Assembly (NCBI GenBank): GCA_963748075.1
Contig: CAVVHQ010000010.1
Span: 14,294-78,293, forward strand
From: VRUE01 sp963748075
Lineage (GTDB): Bacteria; Actinomycetota; Thermoleophilia; Solirubrobacterales; 70-9
Length of the DNA stretch: 64,000 nt
Reading direction: 5' to 3'
The position numbers and the translations under genes are program-made. Positions 7,972 through 17,074 of this stretch are shown here, piece after piece. Positions within the stretch are counted from its first letter, which is position 1, and each line of letters opens with the position of its first letter. The notes beneath the pieces were generated by a model, which saw only the letters and a program-made list of their open reading frames with translations, ran no database searches and was not told where the DNA came from.

Positions 7972-9126
7972 ATGCGCCGCCTGCTGATTCTCGCCTCGAT
8001 TATGGTCTTCTTCGACGTCGCGTTCTACGCGGCGATCGCCCCGCTGCTGCCCGACTACGTGGCGGACTTCGGGTTGAGCAAGGCGGAGGCCGGGATCCTC
8101 GCCGCCTCCTACGCGGCCGGCACCCTGCTGGCCTCGCTGCCCGCCGGGTTGGTCGCGACCCGGCTCGGGCCGCGCCGCACGGTGATCGCCGGGCTGCTGC
8201 TGCTCGGCGGCTCCAGCCTCGTCTTCGGCCTCGGCGGCGAGATCGCGCTGCTCGACGGGGCGCGCTTCGTCCAGGGCGTCTCCGGGGCGCTGATCTGGTC
8301 GGGGGCGCTGACCTGGCTGATCACCGCCGCGCCCCCCGAGCGTCGTGGCTCGCTGATCGGGACGGTGCTGGGCACCGCGGTCGCCGGCGCCCTGGTCGGC
8401 CCGGTCTTCGGCGCGATCGCGGCCGAGGTCGGCACCGAGACGGTGTTCGGCGCCGTGCTGGGAGTCGCCGTGCTGCTCGCCGCCATCGCGGCGCGCCTGC
8501 CGGAAGCCGGAGCGCCGGAGCGACAGTCGCTGCGGGAGGTTGCAGCGACGATCGGCAGTCGCCCGATCCTCACCGCGACCGCGTTCGTCGCCGTCCCCTC
8601 GCTGATGTTCGGCGTGGTCGAGGTGCTGGTGCCGCTGCGGATCGACGAGCTCGGCGGCGGCCACGTGGCGATCGCCGGCGGCTTCATCGCCGGCGCGGCG
8701 CTCGAGGCGACGCTCGCCCCGCTCGCCGGCCGCTACTCGGACCGCTTTGGGCGACGCAGCCCGTTCGTGATCGGCATCGCGATCTGCGCCTTCGCGATGG
8801 TCGGGATCGCCGGGGCGCCGGCCCTGGCGCCGGTGCTGGCGGCGCTGATCCTCAGCTCGCTGGGGGCCGGGATCTGCTTCGCGCCGGCCCTCACCACGCT
8901 CTCGGAGACAGCCGACACCAGCCGCCTGCACCAGGGCTACGCCGCCGGCCTCTCCAACATGGCCTGGGCGGCAGGGCAGACCGTCGGCGCCCTGGCCGGG
9001 GGAGGCCTGGCCAGCGCCGCCGGCTATGCCCTCCCCAGCCTCGGGGTAGCCGCCCTGCTGCTCGCGACCTCGGCCTACGCCTACCGCGCCCTGGTCCCGC
9101 CGCTGATCCAGCCGGCGGAGAGTTAG
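7972..9126 (+). CDS. MFS transporter (DHA1-like)
   Basis: The product is about 384 residues with 12 hydrophobic segments. The family motif between helices 2 and 3 appears as GLVATRLGPRRTVIAG, with its counterpart in the second half, GRYSDRFGRRSPFVIG. The start ATG at 7972 (MRRLLILAS) puts the first helix right at the N terminus; a TTG five codons earlier is also possible. It is followed after 11 bp by the sugar-lactone oxidase gene and is probably cotranscribed, which hints at transport of a sugar acid, lactone or amino-acid-like compound. Substrate is not determined. Confidence 0.88.
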   Translation: MRRLLILASIMVFFDVAFYAAIAPLLPDYVADFGLSKAEAGILAASYAAGTLLASLPAGLVATRLGPRRTVIAGLLLLGGSSLVFGLGGEIALLDGARFVQGVSGALIWSGALTWLITAAPPERRGSLIGTVLGTAVAGALVGPVFGAIAAEVGTETVFGAVLGVAVLLAAIAARLPEAGAPERQSLREVAATIGSRPILTATAFVAVPSLMFGVVEVLVPLRIDELGGGHVAIAGGFIAGAALEATLAPLAGRYSDRFGRRSPFVIGIAICAFAMVGIAGAPALAPVLAALILSSLGAGICFAPALTTLSETADTSRLHQGYAAGLSNMAWAAGQTVGALAGGGLASAAGYALPSLGVAALLLATSAYAYRALVPPLIQPAES

Positions 9127-9137
9127 CGTTAGGGAAC

Positions 9138-10433
9138 GTGGGTGACGTTTGGCGCAACTGGACGGGGGATCAGCGCTGCCGCCCGGCCGAGCTGGTTCGC
9201 CCGCGCGACCGCGACGAGCTGGCGGCCGCGGTCGCCGCTGCAGCCGCCGCCGGGCGGAGGGTCAGCGTCGCCGGCTCGGGACACTCCTTCACCGAGGCCG
9301 CGCTGACCGGCGGCACGATGGTCGACGTCGCCGCCCTGCGCGGCACGATCGACGCCGATCGCTCCTCCGGCCTGGTCAGGGTCGGCGCGGGCACCCGCCT
9401 CGCCGACCTCAACGAGGAGCTGCACAGGCTCGGCCTGGCGATGGAGAACCTCGGCGACATCGACCGCCAGACGGTCGCCGGGGCGATATCCACCGCCACC
9501 CACGGCACCGGCGCGAAGCTGCGCAACATCTCCGCCCAGGTCGAGGCCGTGGAGATGGTGCTCGCCGACGGCGGCGTGCGGGAGCTCGATGCGGCCGAGC
9601 CCGAGCTGCTGCGCGCCGCCCGGGTCGGGGTCGGCGCGCTCGGCGCGATCTCGGCGGTGACCCTGCGCTGCGTTCCCGCCTTCGTCCTGCGCCGGGTCGA
9701 CTCGCCGGCGCCCCGCGAGGAGGTCTTCGACGCGTTCGACGAGCGCGCCGCCGCCAACGACCACTTTGAGCTGTTCACCTTCCCCTACGCGGATTCGGCG
9801 CTCGTCCTCGAGCGCAACCGGGTCGAAGGGCCGCCGCGTCCACGCGGCCGGCTCGCCTCCTACCTGAACGACGTCGTGCTCGAGAACTGGGCGCTGGAGG
9901 CGCTCTCTGCGGCCGGCCGGGCCTTCCCGGGCGCGATCCCCCGCCTCTCCCGCCTCGCCGCCGCGCTCGCCTCGGGTGGCAAGACGATCGACCGCAGCGA
10001 TCGCGTCTTCGCCAGCCAGCGCCGCGTCCGCTTCACCGAGATGGAGTACGCAGTGCCGCGCGAGCACGGCCTCGAGGCGGCGCGGCGGGTGATCGAGTGG
10101 GTGCGGTCGAATCGCTACCCGGTTTTCTTTCCGATCGAGATGCGCGTCGTGGCGGGCGACGACGCCCCGCTCAGCCCCTCGTACCAGCGCGACACGACCT
10201 ATATCGCCGTCCACCAGTACCGGCGGATGCAGTGGCGGCCCTACTTCGAGGCGGTCGAGGCGATCATGGGCGACTACGGCGGCCGCCCCCACTGGGGCAA
10301 GCGGCACTTCCAAACCGCGGCGACCCTGGCGCCCCGCTACCCGGCCTGGGCGGAGTTTCAGGCCGCCCGCGACGAGCTCGATCCCGAGCGCGTTTTCGGC
10401 AACGACTACGCCTCCGCGGTGCTCGGCCCCTGA
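9138..10433 (+). CDS. D-arabinono-1,4-lactone oxidase family FAD-linked oxidoreductase
   Basis: This 431-residue flavoprotein has an N-terminal PCMH-type FAD domain (VSVAGSGHSFTE, with the His usually used for covalent FAD attachment in this family; TATHGTGAKLRNIS) and a C-terminal ALO domain that ends in the typical HWGKRHF...ERVFGNDY pattern. Members oxidise aldonolactones or alditols, giving ascorbate-like products or hydrogen peroxide. The GTG at 9138 follows an AGGG box and gives the standard N terminus (VWRNWTGDQRCRPAEL). The gene lies 11 bp after the MFS gene. A PLP aldolase gene follows on the other strand, and that gene pairing is recurrent in actinobacteria. Confidence 0.92.
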   Translation: MGDVWRNWTGDQRCRPAELVRPRDRDELAAAVAAAAAAGRRVSVAGSGHSFTEAALTGGTMVDVAALRGTIDADRSSGLVRVGAGTRLADLNEELHRLGLAMENLGDIDRQTVAGAISTATHGTGAKLRNISAQVEAVEMVLADGGVRELDAAEPELLRAARVGVGALGAISAVTLRCVPAFVLRRVDSPAPREEVFDAFDERAAANDHFELFTFPYADSALVLERNRVEGPPRPRGRLASYLNDVVLENWALEALSAAGRAFPGAIPRLSRLAAALASGGKTIDRSDRVFASQRRVRFTEMEYAVPREHGLEAARRVIEWVRSNRYPVFFPIEMRVVAGDDAPLSPSYQRDTTYIAVHQYRRMQWRPYFEAVEAIMGDYGGRPHWGKRHFQTAATLAPRYPAWAEFQAARDELDPERVFGNDYASAVLGP

Positions 10434-10545
10434 TCGTCTGCGGCGCCCTGGCGATGCCGCTCAGGGCGAGCGCCCGGTCGCCTCGCCCGCCGCCGCCCGA
10501 CGCCTTGCGCGCGCCGCTGCGCACAGCGTTTCCATATAGGTCCTC

Positions 10546-10569
10546 CCAATGGATGAAATACGTCATTGG
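10546..10569. promoter_or_regulatory. Inverted repeat upstream of the XRE regulator
   Basis: CCAATG (10546-10551) and CATTGG (10564-10569) are perfect 6-bp inverted half-sites 18 bp apart, in a locally AT-richer stretch just before the small helix-turn-helix gene. The spacing fits a dimer binding successive helical turns, so this is a candidate autoregulatory operator. If the TTG at 10566 is the true start, the site would overlap the first codon. Confidence 0.35.
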
Positions 10570-10607
10570 TTCTGGACGCTATCGGCTTCCCTCCTGATGA
10601 TCTCCAG

Positions 10608-10817
10608 GTGGAGCCGAAGCGGATCGTTGGGAGGAACGTCCGGGCGCAGCGTCACCGCCTCGGCCTGACGCAGGAAGCGCTTGCGCACCGGGCCGGGATG
10701 CACCCCGTCGAGGTTGGCCGAGCGGAGCGCGGCGCTCGCGATCTGCGGGTCTCGACGGTTGCGAAGCTGGCCCGGGGACTCGACGTGCCGGCGATGGAGC
10801 TGCTGCGCGGCGTCTAG
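10608..10817 (+). CDS. Small XRE family helix-turn-helix protein
   Basis: A 69-residue protein consisting almost only of a Cro/C1-type HTH: VGRNVRAQRHRLGLTQEALAH (helices 1-2), the recognition part MHPVEVGRAERG and VSTVAKLARGLDVPAMELL. The GTG at 10608 gives a compact domain start (EPKRIVG); a TTG at 10566 would add 14 residues. No partner domain or toxin gene is adjacent. It probably binds DNA as a dimer, but its targets are unknown. Confidence 0.75.
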   Translation: MEPKRIVGRNVRAQRHRLGLTQEALAHRAGMHPVEVGRAERGARDLRVSTVAKLARGLDVPAMELLRGV

Positions 10818-10824
10818 CGTCGGG

Positions 10825-12036
10825 CTAGAGAAAGGCCCGACCCTCGCCGCGGTAGGTCGGCACGATGTCGGCGATCTCGCCGCCCTCGACGAGGTGGAGG
10901 AGGTCGAAGCGCTCGCACAGCTCACCGGCCTTGGCGTGACGGAAATAGACCCGGTCGCCGATCGAGAGCCGGGTCGCGGGCGGCCCGAGCAGCGGCGTCT
11001 GCACCTCGCCCGCCCCCTCCTCGGGGTCGAGCTTCAGGCCCGGCGGCAGCCAGGGAGCGGGGAGGCGCCCCGCGTCGCCGCTGCCCGAGGCGAGGTAGCC
11101 GCCTCCGAGCGCGGTGGCCACGCCCGGCGCCGGCTTGCGCACCACCGGCAGCGCAAAGCCCGCCGCCGGGGTCAGCGAGAAGCGGCTGTAGTGGTCGAAG
11201 AGGGCGGGCGCGTAGAAGCCCGAGCCGGCGGTGAGCTCGGTGACGGGGTCCTCCACCGCGGTCAGCTCGAGGCTGCCGGTGCCGCCGCCGTTGACGATCG
11301 GCAGCTCGGCGAACTCGCGAATCGCGGCGACGATCGCGGCGCGGCGCTCGGCCAGCTCGGCGGCGGAGCGGCGCTGCATCCAGCGGATCGCGGCACCGCG
11401 CAGGCGGCGGCCGGGCGGGCGGTCGCCGACTCCGGCGATCTGCCCCTCGTAGGCCATCAGCGCCGCCAGGTCGAGCTGCGGGCGCCGCTCGATCTCCTGC
11501 GCCAGGGCAACCGCCTGCTCGACCGTGTGGACCGGTGAGCGCTTCGGACCGACCTTGATTCGCCCGCCCAGAGCCCACCAGCTCGCGTCGATGTCGATGC
11601 AGACCCGGACCGGCGCCGCGCCGGCCCCCAGCACCGACTCGATCGCGTCGAGGTGCTCGCCGCAGTCGACCATCACGATCGGCGCCCCGGCCGGGTTGGC
11701 GACCGAGCGCAGCGCCAGCTCACCCAGCGCGCCTTGGTCGGCGGTCGGGTAGGCGAGCAGCAGGTCCTCGAACCCCTGCTCGGCCAGCCACAGGGTCTCC
11801 GGCAGGGTGAAGGTCATCAGCCCCCGGAAGCGCTCGTCGCTGCGCAGCACCCGCTCCAGCAGCGCCCGGCAGCGCAGCGACTTGCTGGCCACGCGGATCG
11901 GCTTGCCGGCGGCCCGCTCCAGCATCGCCGCCGCATTTGCGCCCATCGCGTCGAGGTCGACGAAGGCGAACGGCGCCTCGACCTCGGCGAGGATCGCCTC
12001 GTAGCGAGCGTGCGACTGGTCGAGGCCCGGATCCAT
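10825..12036 (-). CDS. PLP-dependent amino acid aldolase/deaminase (D-threonine aldolase/alanine-racemase fold)
   Basis: This 403-residue protein has the N-terminal TIM-barrel alanine-racemase domain: FAFVDLDAMGANAA followed by VASKSLRC, whose Lys is the expected Schiff-base residue, and the phosphate-binding region VNGGGTGS. The C-terminal domain resembles D-serine dehydratase/D-threonine aldolase enzymes (GDRVYFRHAKAGELCERF). The likely reaction is cleavage or deamination of a beta-hydroxy D-amino acid. It is convergent with the XRE gene, 8 bp apart, and near the lactone oxidase. The exact substrate is not predictable. Confidence 0.87.
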   Translation of the reverse strand: MDPGLDQSHARYEAILAEVEAPFAFVDLDAMGANAAAMLERAAGKPIRVASKSLRCRALLERVLRSDERFRGLMTFTLPETLWLAEQGFEDLLLAYPTADQGALGELALRSVANPAGAPIVMVDCGEHLDAIESVLGAGAAPVRVCIDIDASWWALGGRIKVGPKRSPVHTVEQAVALAQEIERRPQLDLAALMAYEGQIAGVGDRPPGRRLRGAAIRWMQRRSAAELAERRAAIVAAIREFAELPIVNGGGTGSLELTAVEDPVTELTAGSGFYAPALFDHYSRFSLTPAAGFALPVVRKPAPGVATALGGGYLASGSGDAGRLPAPWLPPGLKLDPEEGAGEVQTPLLGPPATRLSIGDRVYFRHAKAGELCERFDLLHLVEGGEIADIVPTYRGEGRAFL

Positions 12037-12092
12037 ACGGAGCGAGCCTAACCGCGCCGCATCCCGGAGGCGGCGCTATGTTTTGAGGCCCC

Positions 12093-12181
12093 GGAGAGGT
12101 GGCCGAGCGGCTGAAGGCACTCGCCTGCTAAGCGAGTAGGGGGCGCAAGCTCTCTCGAGGGTTCGAATCCCTCCCTCTCCG
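12093..12181 (+). tRNA. tRNA-Ser(GCU)
   Basis: An 89-nt class II tRNA: acceptor GGAGAGG (12093-12099) pairs with CCTCTCC (12174-12180), followed by discriminator G. The anticodon loop CTGCTAA has GCT at 12127-12129. A long variable arm and the T-loop GGTTCGAATCC are present. No CCA is encoded. Confidence 0.96.
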
Positions 12182-12197
12182 TTGCGCCCGTGGCGGA

Positions 12198-13640
12198 TCA
12201 GCGGTGGCGCGAGCGGATCGCGACGCGGGCGCCGCGCGCGGGGATCATCGTCACGTTGCGGTGCAGGGCGTGCTCCGGCTCGGGGTCGGCGGCCTCGAGG
12301 TCGAGGCGGCGGGCCATCGCCTCCAGGACGACGCGCTGCTCGGCCATCGCCAGCTCCGCGCCGAGGCAGCGGCGGATGCCGCCGCCGAACGGGATCCACT
12401 CGTAGGTGCCGGGCTTGCGGCCCAGCCAGCGCTCGGGCAGGAAGTCGAAGGGGCGGGGGTAGAGGTCCTCGCGGTGGTGGACCAGCAGGATGCTGATCGT
12501 CAGCGGCGTCTCCGGTGGGACCGTGTACTCGCCGAGCCGCCACGGCGCCTTCACCCGTCTGCCGATCAGCGGGATCACCGGCCGCGAGCGCATCCCCTCG
12601 ACGATCGTCGCCTCGATCAGCTCGGAGGCGTCCTCGCCGGAGCGGACCGCGTCGCGCAGCGCCTCGTAAGCGTGTGGCGCGCGGACCAGTCGCTCCCACG
12701 TCCAGGCGAGCGAGTTGGCGGTCGTCTCGTGGCCGGCGAGGACCAGGGTGATCAGCTCGTCGCGCAGTTCCTCGTCGCTCATCGCCTCGCCGCTCTCGGT
12801 CCGGGCCTGCAGCAGCAGCGAGAGGATGTCGCGGCGCTCCGCCAGATCGGCGGCGCGGCGGCGCTGCCCGATCACCGCGTAGGTGGCCCGGTCGAGTATT
12901 CCCAGGGCGACCTTCATCGGCCCCACCGGCTCGGTTCGGCCGAGGTTGACCAGCTCGCCGATCTGCGCCAGCGGCTGGGTCGAGGCGGCGACCAGCCGCT
13001 TGGTCGTCTGGCGCAGCCGGTGCTCCGGCGTGCCGCGCTGCGGCCTGCCCTCGATGCCGAAGATCCCGGCCATGATCACGTCGAGGGTGATCGCCTGCAT
13101 GCGCGGCGCCAGGGCGAAGGGGGCGCCGAGCGGCCAGCCGTCGATCTCCCGCTCGGCGGCGTCGGCGATCATCTGCGTGTACTGCTCGATCGCCTCGCCG
13201 TGGAAGGCCGGCAGCAGCAGCTTGCGCTGGCGCATGTGGCGCGGCCCGACCGCCGTGAGCACCGAGTTCGGGCCGACGATCGGACGCAGCGGCGACTCGC
13301 CGGTCAGCGAGGGCGCCTGCTCGGGCTTCGCCGTGAACAGCGAGCGGACGTGGTCGGGATGGCTGGTGATCACCGGGTCGGGCCCGGGAAGGGCGCCGCG
13401 CATCCCGAACACCTCGCCCAGTTCGCGGCGAGCGCGGAAGACGAACTGGATCTGGCGCTGGTTGAAGCGCAGCGTCTGCAGCAACGGGGAAAGGCCGACG
13501 ACCGGGGGCGCGGCGAGGCCGGCGGCCTCGCTCGGCTCAATCGGACCCGCCGGCGAGGGCGGCGCCTCGCCGACCAGGCCGGCGACGGCCGGGGCTTCGG
13601 CGGCCTCGGGGGGCGCGGCGGGATCGGCCAGCTCGCTCAC
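12198..13640 (-). CDS. Cytochrome P450
   Basis: The 480-residue haem monooxygenase shows the I-helix oxygen-binding motif AGHETT, the K-helix ExxR as EGMR, the PERF-region equivalent PERWLGR, and the haem loop FGGGIRRCLGAELA with the Cys ligand. The first 45 or so residues are an Ala/Pro/Glu-rich extension with no membrane helix, so the enzyme is probably soluble. The C-helix segment HMRQRKLLLPAF is also typical. No ferredoxin or ferredoxin reductase gene is adjacent, so redox partners must come from elsewhere. Substrate is unknown. Confidence 0.95.
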   Translation of the reverse strand: MSELADPAAPPEAAEAPAVAGLVGEAPPSPAGPIEPSEAAGLAAPPVVGLSPLLQTLRFNQRQIQFVFRARRELGEVFGMRGALPGPDPVITSHPDHVRSLFTAKPEQAPSLTGESPLRPIVGPNSVLTAVGPRHMRQRKLLLPAFHGEAIEQYTQMIADAAEREIDGWPLGAPFALAPRMQAITLDVIMAGIFGIEGRPQRGTPEHRLRQTTKRLVAASTQPLAQIGELVNLGRTEPVGPMKVALGILDRATYAVIGQRRRAADLAERRDILSLLLQARTESGEAMSDEELRDELITLVLAGHETTANSLAWTWERLVRAPHAYEALRDAVRSGEDASELIEATIVEGMRSRPVIPLIGRRVKAPWRLGEYTVPPETPLTISILLVHHREDLYPRPFDFLPERWLGRKPGTYEWIPFGGGIRRCLGAELAMAEQRVVLEAMARRLDLEAADPEPEHALHRNVTMIPARGARVAIRSRHR

Positions 13641-13698
13641 GGGGTAAGTGTTACACAGATCGATGTCATATCAGCCAGCCTCTACATTCATCTGAGGC

Positions 13699-15111
13699 AT
13701 GCACGAGAGGCGGACCAAGATCATCGCAACCGTCGGGCCCGCGAGCTGGGACGACGGCGGGCTCGCCCGGCTGATCGAGGCCGGCGCCGACGTCCTCCGC
13801 CTCAACTTCTCCCACGCCGACCGTGACCGCCACGCCCGCACGGTCGCCTCGATCCGCGCCGCCGCGGAGCGGGCCGGACGCGAGGTGGCGGTGCTGGGCG
13901 ACCTGCCGGGGCCGAAGCTGCGGATCGGCGAGCTGCGCGACGACGTGGCCGAGCTGGAGACCGGGATGCACGTGCAGCTGACGCCGCGACAGCTCGAGGG
14001 GAACCGGGAGACGATCCCGGTCGACTGGCCCGGGGTCGGCTCGCTGCGCGAGGACGAGCTGGTCTACCTGGCCGACGGCTCGATTCGACTGCGGGTGCGC
14101 GAGCCCGAGGGCGGCGGCGTCGACTGCGAGGTCGAGGTGGGGGGGACGCTGTCCTCCCACAAGGGGATGAACGTCCCCGGCGTCGCCGCCCGCGCCGCCA
14201 CCGACGGCGACCTCGGCTGGGTCGAGTTCGCGGTCGAGCAGGGGCTCGACCTGATCGCGGTCTCCTTCGTCTCCTCCGCGGCGGACCTCGAGCCGGCCGC
14301 GGAGCGGCTGCGCGAGCTCGACTCCGACATCCCGCTGATCGCCAAGATCGAGAAGCCGCAGGCGGCCGAGAACGCCGAGGAGATCATTCGCGCGGCGAGC
14401 GGCGGGATCATGGTGGCGCGCGGCGACCTCGGGATCGAGCTGCCGCTGGCCGAGGTGCCGGTCGTGCAGAAGCGGCTGATCCGCGCCGCCGGTCAGCGCT
14501 CCAAGCCGGCGATCACTGCGACCCAGATGCTCGCCTCGATGGTCAGCGAGCGGCGCCCGACCCGGGCCGAGGTGGCCGACGTGGCCAACGCGATCTTCGA
14601 CGGCAGCGACGCGGTGATGCTCTCCGAGGAGACCGCGGTCGGCCGCCACCCGGCCGAGGCTGTGCGGACGATGGACCGGATCGCCCGCGCCACCGAGCCC
14701 GATCTTCCCTACGGCGAGTGGCTGTTCACCCGCACCGACCAGGAGACCCAGGACGTCGCCGACCCGGTGGCCCAGGGCGCGGTCGGCGCCGTCTACCGGC
14801 TCAACCTGGCGGCGTTGGTCGTGCCGACCAGCAGCGGCCGCAGCGCCCGGCTCGTCTCCGCCCACCGGCCGAACGTGCCGGTGCTGGCGATCTCGCCGCG
14901 GATCGAGACGGTGCGGCGCCTCAGCCTCCTGTTCGGCGTCACCGCGATCCACAGCGAGCACGGCACCGAGGTCAGCGACCTGGTCGACGACTGCGCCGCG
15001 CTCGCCGCCCGCCACGGCGTCGCCAAGTCAGGCGATCTGATCGCGATCGTCGCCGGCACGCCCGACCAGGAGTTGGGGACGAACCTGTTCGAGGTCCACC
15101 GCGTGCCCTGA
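13699..15111 (+). CDS. pyk: Pyruvate kinase
   Basis: This 470-residue enzyme converts phosphoenolpyruvate and ADP to pyruvate and ATP, the last step of glycolysis. It has the N-terminal KIIATVGPAS, the B-domain entry DLPGPKLRIGEL, the catalytic/metal region IAKIEKPQAAEN with MVARGDLGIELP, the TATQMLASM segment and SDAVMLSEETAVGRHP, then a C-terminal domain of normal size. The ATG at 13699 gives the standard start. It stands alone, divergent from the P450 gene and convergent with the DUF4143 ATPase gene. Confidence 0.98.
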   Translation: MHERRTKIIATVGPASWDDGGLARLIEAGADVLRLNFSHADRDRHARTVASIRAAAERAGREVAVLGDLPGPKLRIGELRDDVAELETGMHVQLTPRQLEGNRETIPVDWPGVGSLREDELVYLADGSIRLRVREPEGGGVDCEVEVGGTLSSHKGMNVPGVAARAATDGDLGWVEFAVEQGLDLIAVSFVSSAADLEPAAERLRELDSDIPLIAKIEKPQAAENAEEIIRAASGGIMVARGDLGIELPLAEVPVVQKRLIRAAGQRSKPAITATQMLASMVSERRPTRAEVADVANAIFDGSDAVMLSEETAVGRHPAEAVRTMDRIARATEPDLPYGEWLFTRTDQETQDVADPVAQGAVGAVYRLNLAALVVPTSSGRSARLVSAHRPNVPVLAISPRIETVRRLSLLFGVTAIHSEHGTEVSDLVDDCAALAARHGVAKSGDLIAIVAGTPDQELGTNLFEVHRVP

Positions 15112-15127
15112 GCAGGAGTTTTCCCGG

Positions 15128-16300
15128 TCAGCGCACCGCGGCCGATGCGATCTCCGCGCAAAGCTCCGGCAGCCCGATCGCCTCGATCGACTCCGAGAGG
15201 CGGAAACGATCCTCCCCCGGGTAGACGATGAAGCTGCGCTCCGGGCCGATGTCGTCGATCGCGGACCGAAAGCCTCGGCTCGCCTTGGGGGCCAGGGTGC
15301 GCTTGACCTCCACCGCCCACTCGCGCCCGTCCCGCCAGCTGAGCACGAGGTCGACCTCCGCTCCACCGCTGGTCCTGTAGAAGCTCGGCTCCATGCTGTA
15401 CCCGGCGATCCCGATCAGATTCTCGATCGCCATCCCCTCCCAGCTCGGGCCGGCGATCGGATGGCCGAGGACGGCCTCCTTGTCGGCCAGCCCGAGCAGC
15501 GTATGCACTAGGCCGCTGTCGCGAACGTAGATTTTCGGCGAACGGACGAGCCGCTTGCCGACGTTGGTCAGTCGCGGCGGCAGCCGCCGGACCAGCAGCA
15601 GGTCGACCATCAGGTCGAGGTAGGAGCCGACGGTTGGGGAGCTGATGCCGAGGCCGGCTGCGAGTTGCGATGCATTCAGTGGGCTCCCCTGCTGATGCGC
15701 GAGCATCGTCCACAACCGCCGTAGGGTCTCGGCGGGAATCCGCGCGCCGAACTGCGGGATGTCACGCTCCAGATAGGTGCGGAGGAAGTCCTCGCGCCAT
15801 TCGAGGCTGAGCCGGTCGTCCTCGGGCAGGAAGCTGTCGGGGAAGCCGCCACGTACCCAGAGCCGATCGAGCTTCTCGGCGCCGACCTCCGTGATGTCGA
15901 GCGGAGCGAGTTCGACTAGGGCGATTCGCCCGGCCAGCGTCTCGCCGGACTGCGCGAGCAGGTCGATGCCGGCAGAGCCCAGGAGGAGAAACCGGCCGGT
16001 GCCGCGTCCCTCACGGCGGCCTTTGTCGATTATGCCGCGCAGCGGCTCGAAAAGCCGCGGTGCGTGGTGGATCTCGTCGACTATCACCAGCTCGTCGGCG
16101 TGGTCGGCGAAGTAGAGGTTGGGCTCGGCGAGGCGGAGCCGATCGTCTTCGGTCTCGAGATCCAGGTAGACGGACGGTCGCTCTTCGGCTGCCGCCAGTG
16201 CCAGCGTCGTCTTGCCCACCTGGCGTGGGCCGTACAAGACGACGGCTGGCATATCGGCCAGCCGGCGACTGATCTCTCCCGCGGTTCGGCGCTCTATCAT
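15128..16300 (-). CDS. AAA-type ATP-binding protein with DUF4143 domain
   Basis: The 390-residue protein has an N-terminal ATPase (Walker A GPRQVGKTTL, Walker B ELVIVDEIHHAP, LLLGSAG sensor) and a C-terminal DUF4143 domain of PD-(D/E)XK-like fold (GGAEVDLVLSWRDG...VEVKRTLAPKASRGF). Members are widespread in accessory genomes and of unproven function. The ATG at 16300 was preferred over a TTG at 16321. The upstream region is strikingly AT-rich (TTTTAAAGTACAATTG), unlike the surrounding DNA, which suggests acquisition by transfer. Confidence 0.88.
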   Translation of the reverse strand: MIERRTAGEISRRLADMPAVVLYGPRQVGKTTLALAAAEERPSVYLDLETEDDRLRLAEPNLYFADHADELVIVDEIHHAPRLFEPLRGIIDKGRREGRGTGRFLLLGSAGIDLLAQSGETLAGRIALVELAPLDITEVGAEKLDRLWVRGGFPDSFLPEDDRLSLEWREDFLRTYLERDIPQFGARIPAETLRRLWTMLAHQQGSPLNASQLAAGLGISSPTVGSYLDLMVDLLLVRRLPPRLTNVGKRLVRSPKIYVRDSGLVHTLLGLADKEAVLGHPIAGPSWEGMAIENLIGIAGYSMEPSFYRTSGGAEVDLVLSWRDGREWAVEVKRTLAPKASRGFRSAIDDIGPERSFIVYPGEDRFRLSESIEAIGLPELCAEIASAAVR

Positions 16301-16363
16301 CCCTGCAATTTTAAAGTACAATTGTAGATTTGCAAGGATAATCGACCGGGCAAGCTCCGGCTG

Positions 16364-17017
16364 CTATCTACCGCGCACCTCGATGTTGAACTCGGCGCTG
16401 CCGAGCGAGCCCATCAATCGCAGCCACAGCGGCAGGTACATCTCGGTGCCGCGCGCGGCGGAGATGTCGCCGAGGTCGATCACCGAGCCGTGCGGCCAGC
16501 CGAAGCTCTCCAACAGCGCGGTCGCCTCCGACTTGGCGCCGCCGTCATCTCCGCAGACGAAGAGGTTGTGGTCGCCGGGCACGCTGTCCGGGACGACCAT
16601 GATCGCCGCGTTGACCGTGTTCAGCGCCTTCACCACCCGCGCCTGCGGGAAGGCCGCCTGGATCCGCTCGCCGAGGCTGTCGTCGTTGCAGATCGAGAGC
16701 GTGGGCGGCATCCCCCGCGAGAAGTCGAGCGGGTTGGCGACGTCGATCAGCGTCTTGCCGGCGAGGTTCTCGGCGCCGGCCGCGGCCAGCGCTTCCAGCG
16801 ACGCCCCGCCGGCGGTGCAGTTGAAGACCAGTTCGGCCGCCGCCGCTGCGTCGGCGAAAGTGCCGCCGCTTCCCCGCTCGCCCGCTTCGCCAACCCACTC
16901 GAGCAGCGCATCGCCGTCCGCCGAGCGCGAGCCCATCGTCACCTCGTGCCCCAGCTCGACCAGCTTCGAGGCGATCGTCCTTCCAACCGTTCCAGTGCCC
17001 AGGACCGCGATCTTCAC
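16364..17017 (-). CDS. NADPH-dependent F420 reductase-like NAD(P)-binding protein
   Basis: The 217-residue Rossmann-fold protein begins MKIAVLGTGTVGRTIA, the GxGxxG dinucleotide-binding loop. GSRSADGD follows, a place where NADPH-preferring members have Ser/Arg for the 2' phosphate. Later segments (VVKALNTVNAAIM, LFVCGDDGGAK, WLRLMGSLGSAEFNI) match the NADP-dependent F420 reductase/oxidoreductase family. It likely transfers hydride between NADP(H) and F420 or another acceptor; cofactor use needs assay. It is divergent from the enoyl-CoA hydratase gene. Confidence 0.85.
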   Translation of the reverse strand: MKIAVLGTGTVGRTIASKLVELGHEVTMGSRSADGDALLEWVGEAGERGSGGTFADAAAAAELVFNCTAGGASLEALAAAGAENLAGKTLIDVANPLDFSRGMPPTLSICNDDSLGERIQAAFPQARVVKALNTVNAAIMVVPDSVPGDHNLFVCGDDGGAKSEATALLESFGWPHGSVIDLGDISAARGTEMYLPLWLRLMGSLGSAEFNIEVRGR

Positions 17018-17074
17018 GATTCCCTCCTTTCCTCGACCCCTCTATTGTCGCGCGGGCAACCAAAGGGGGACTAC

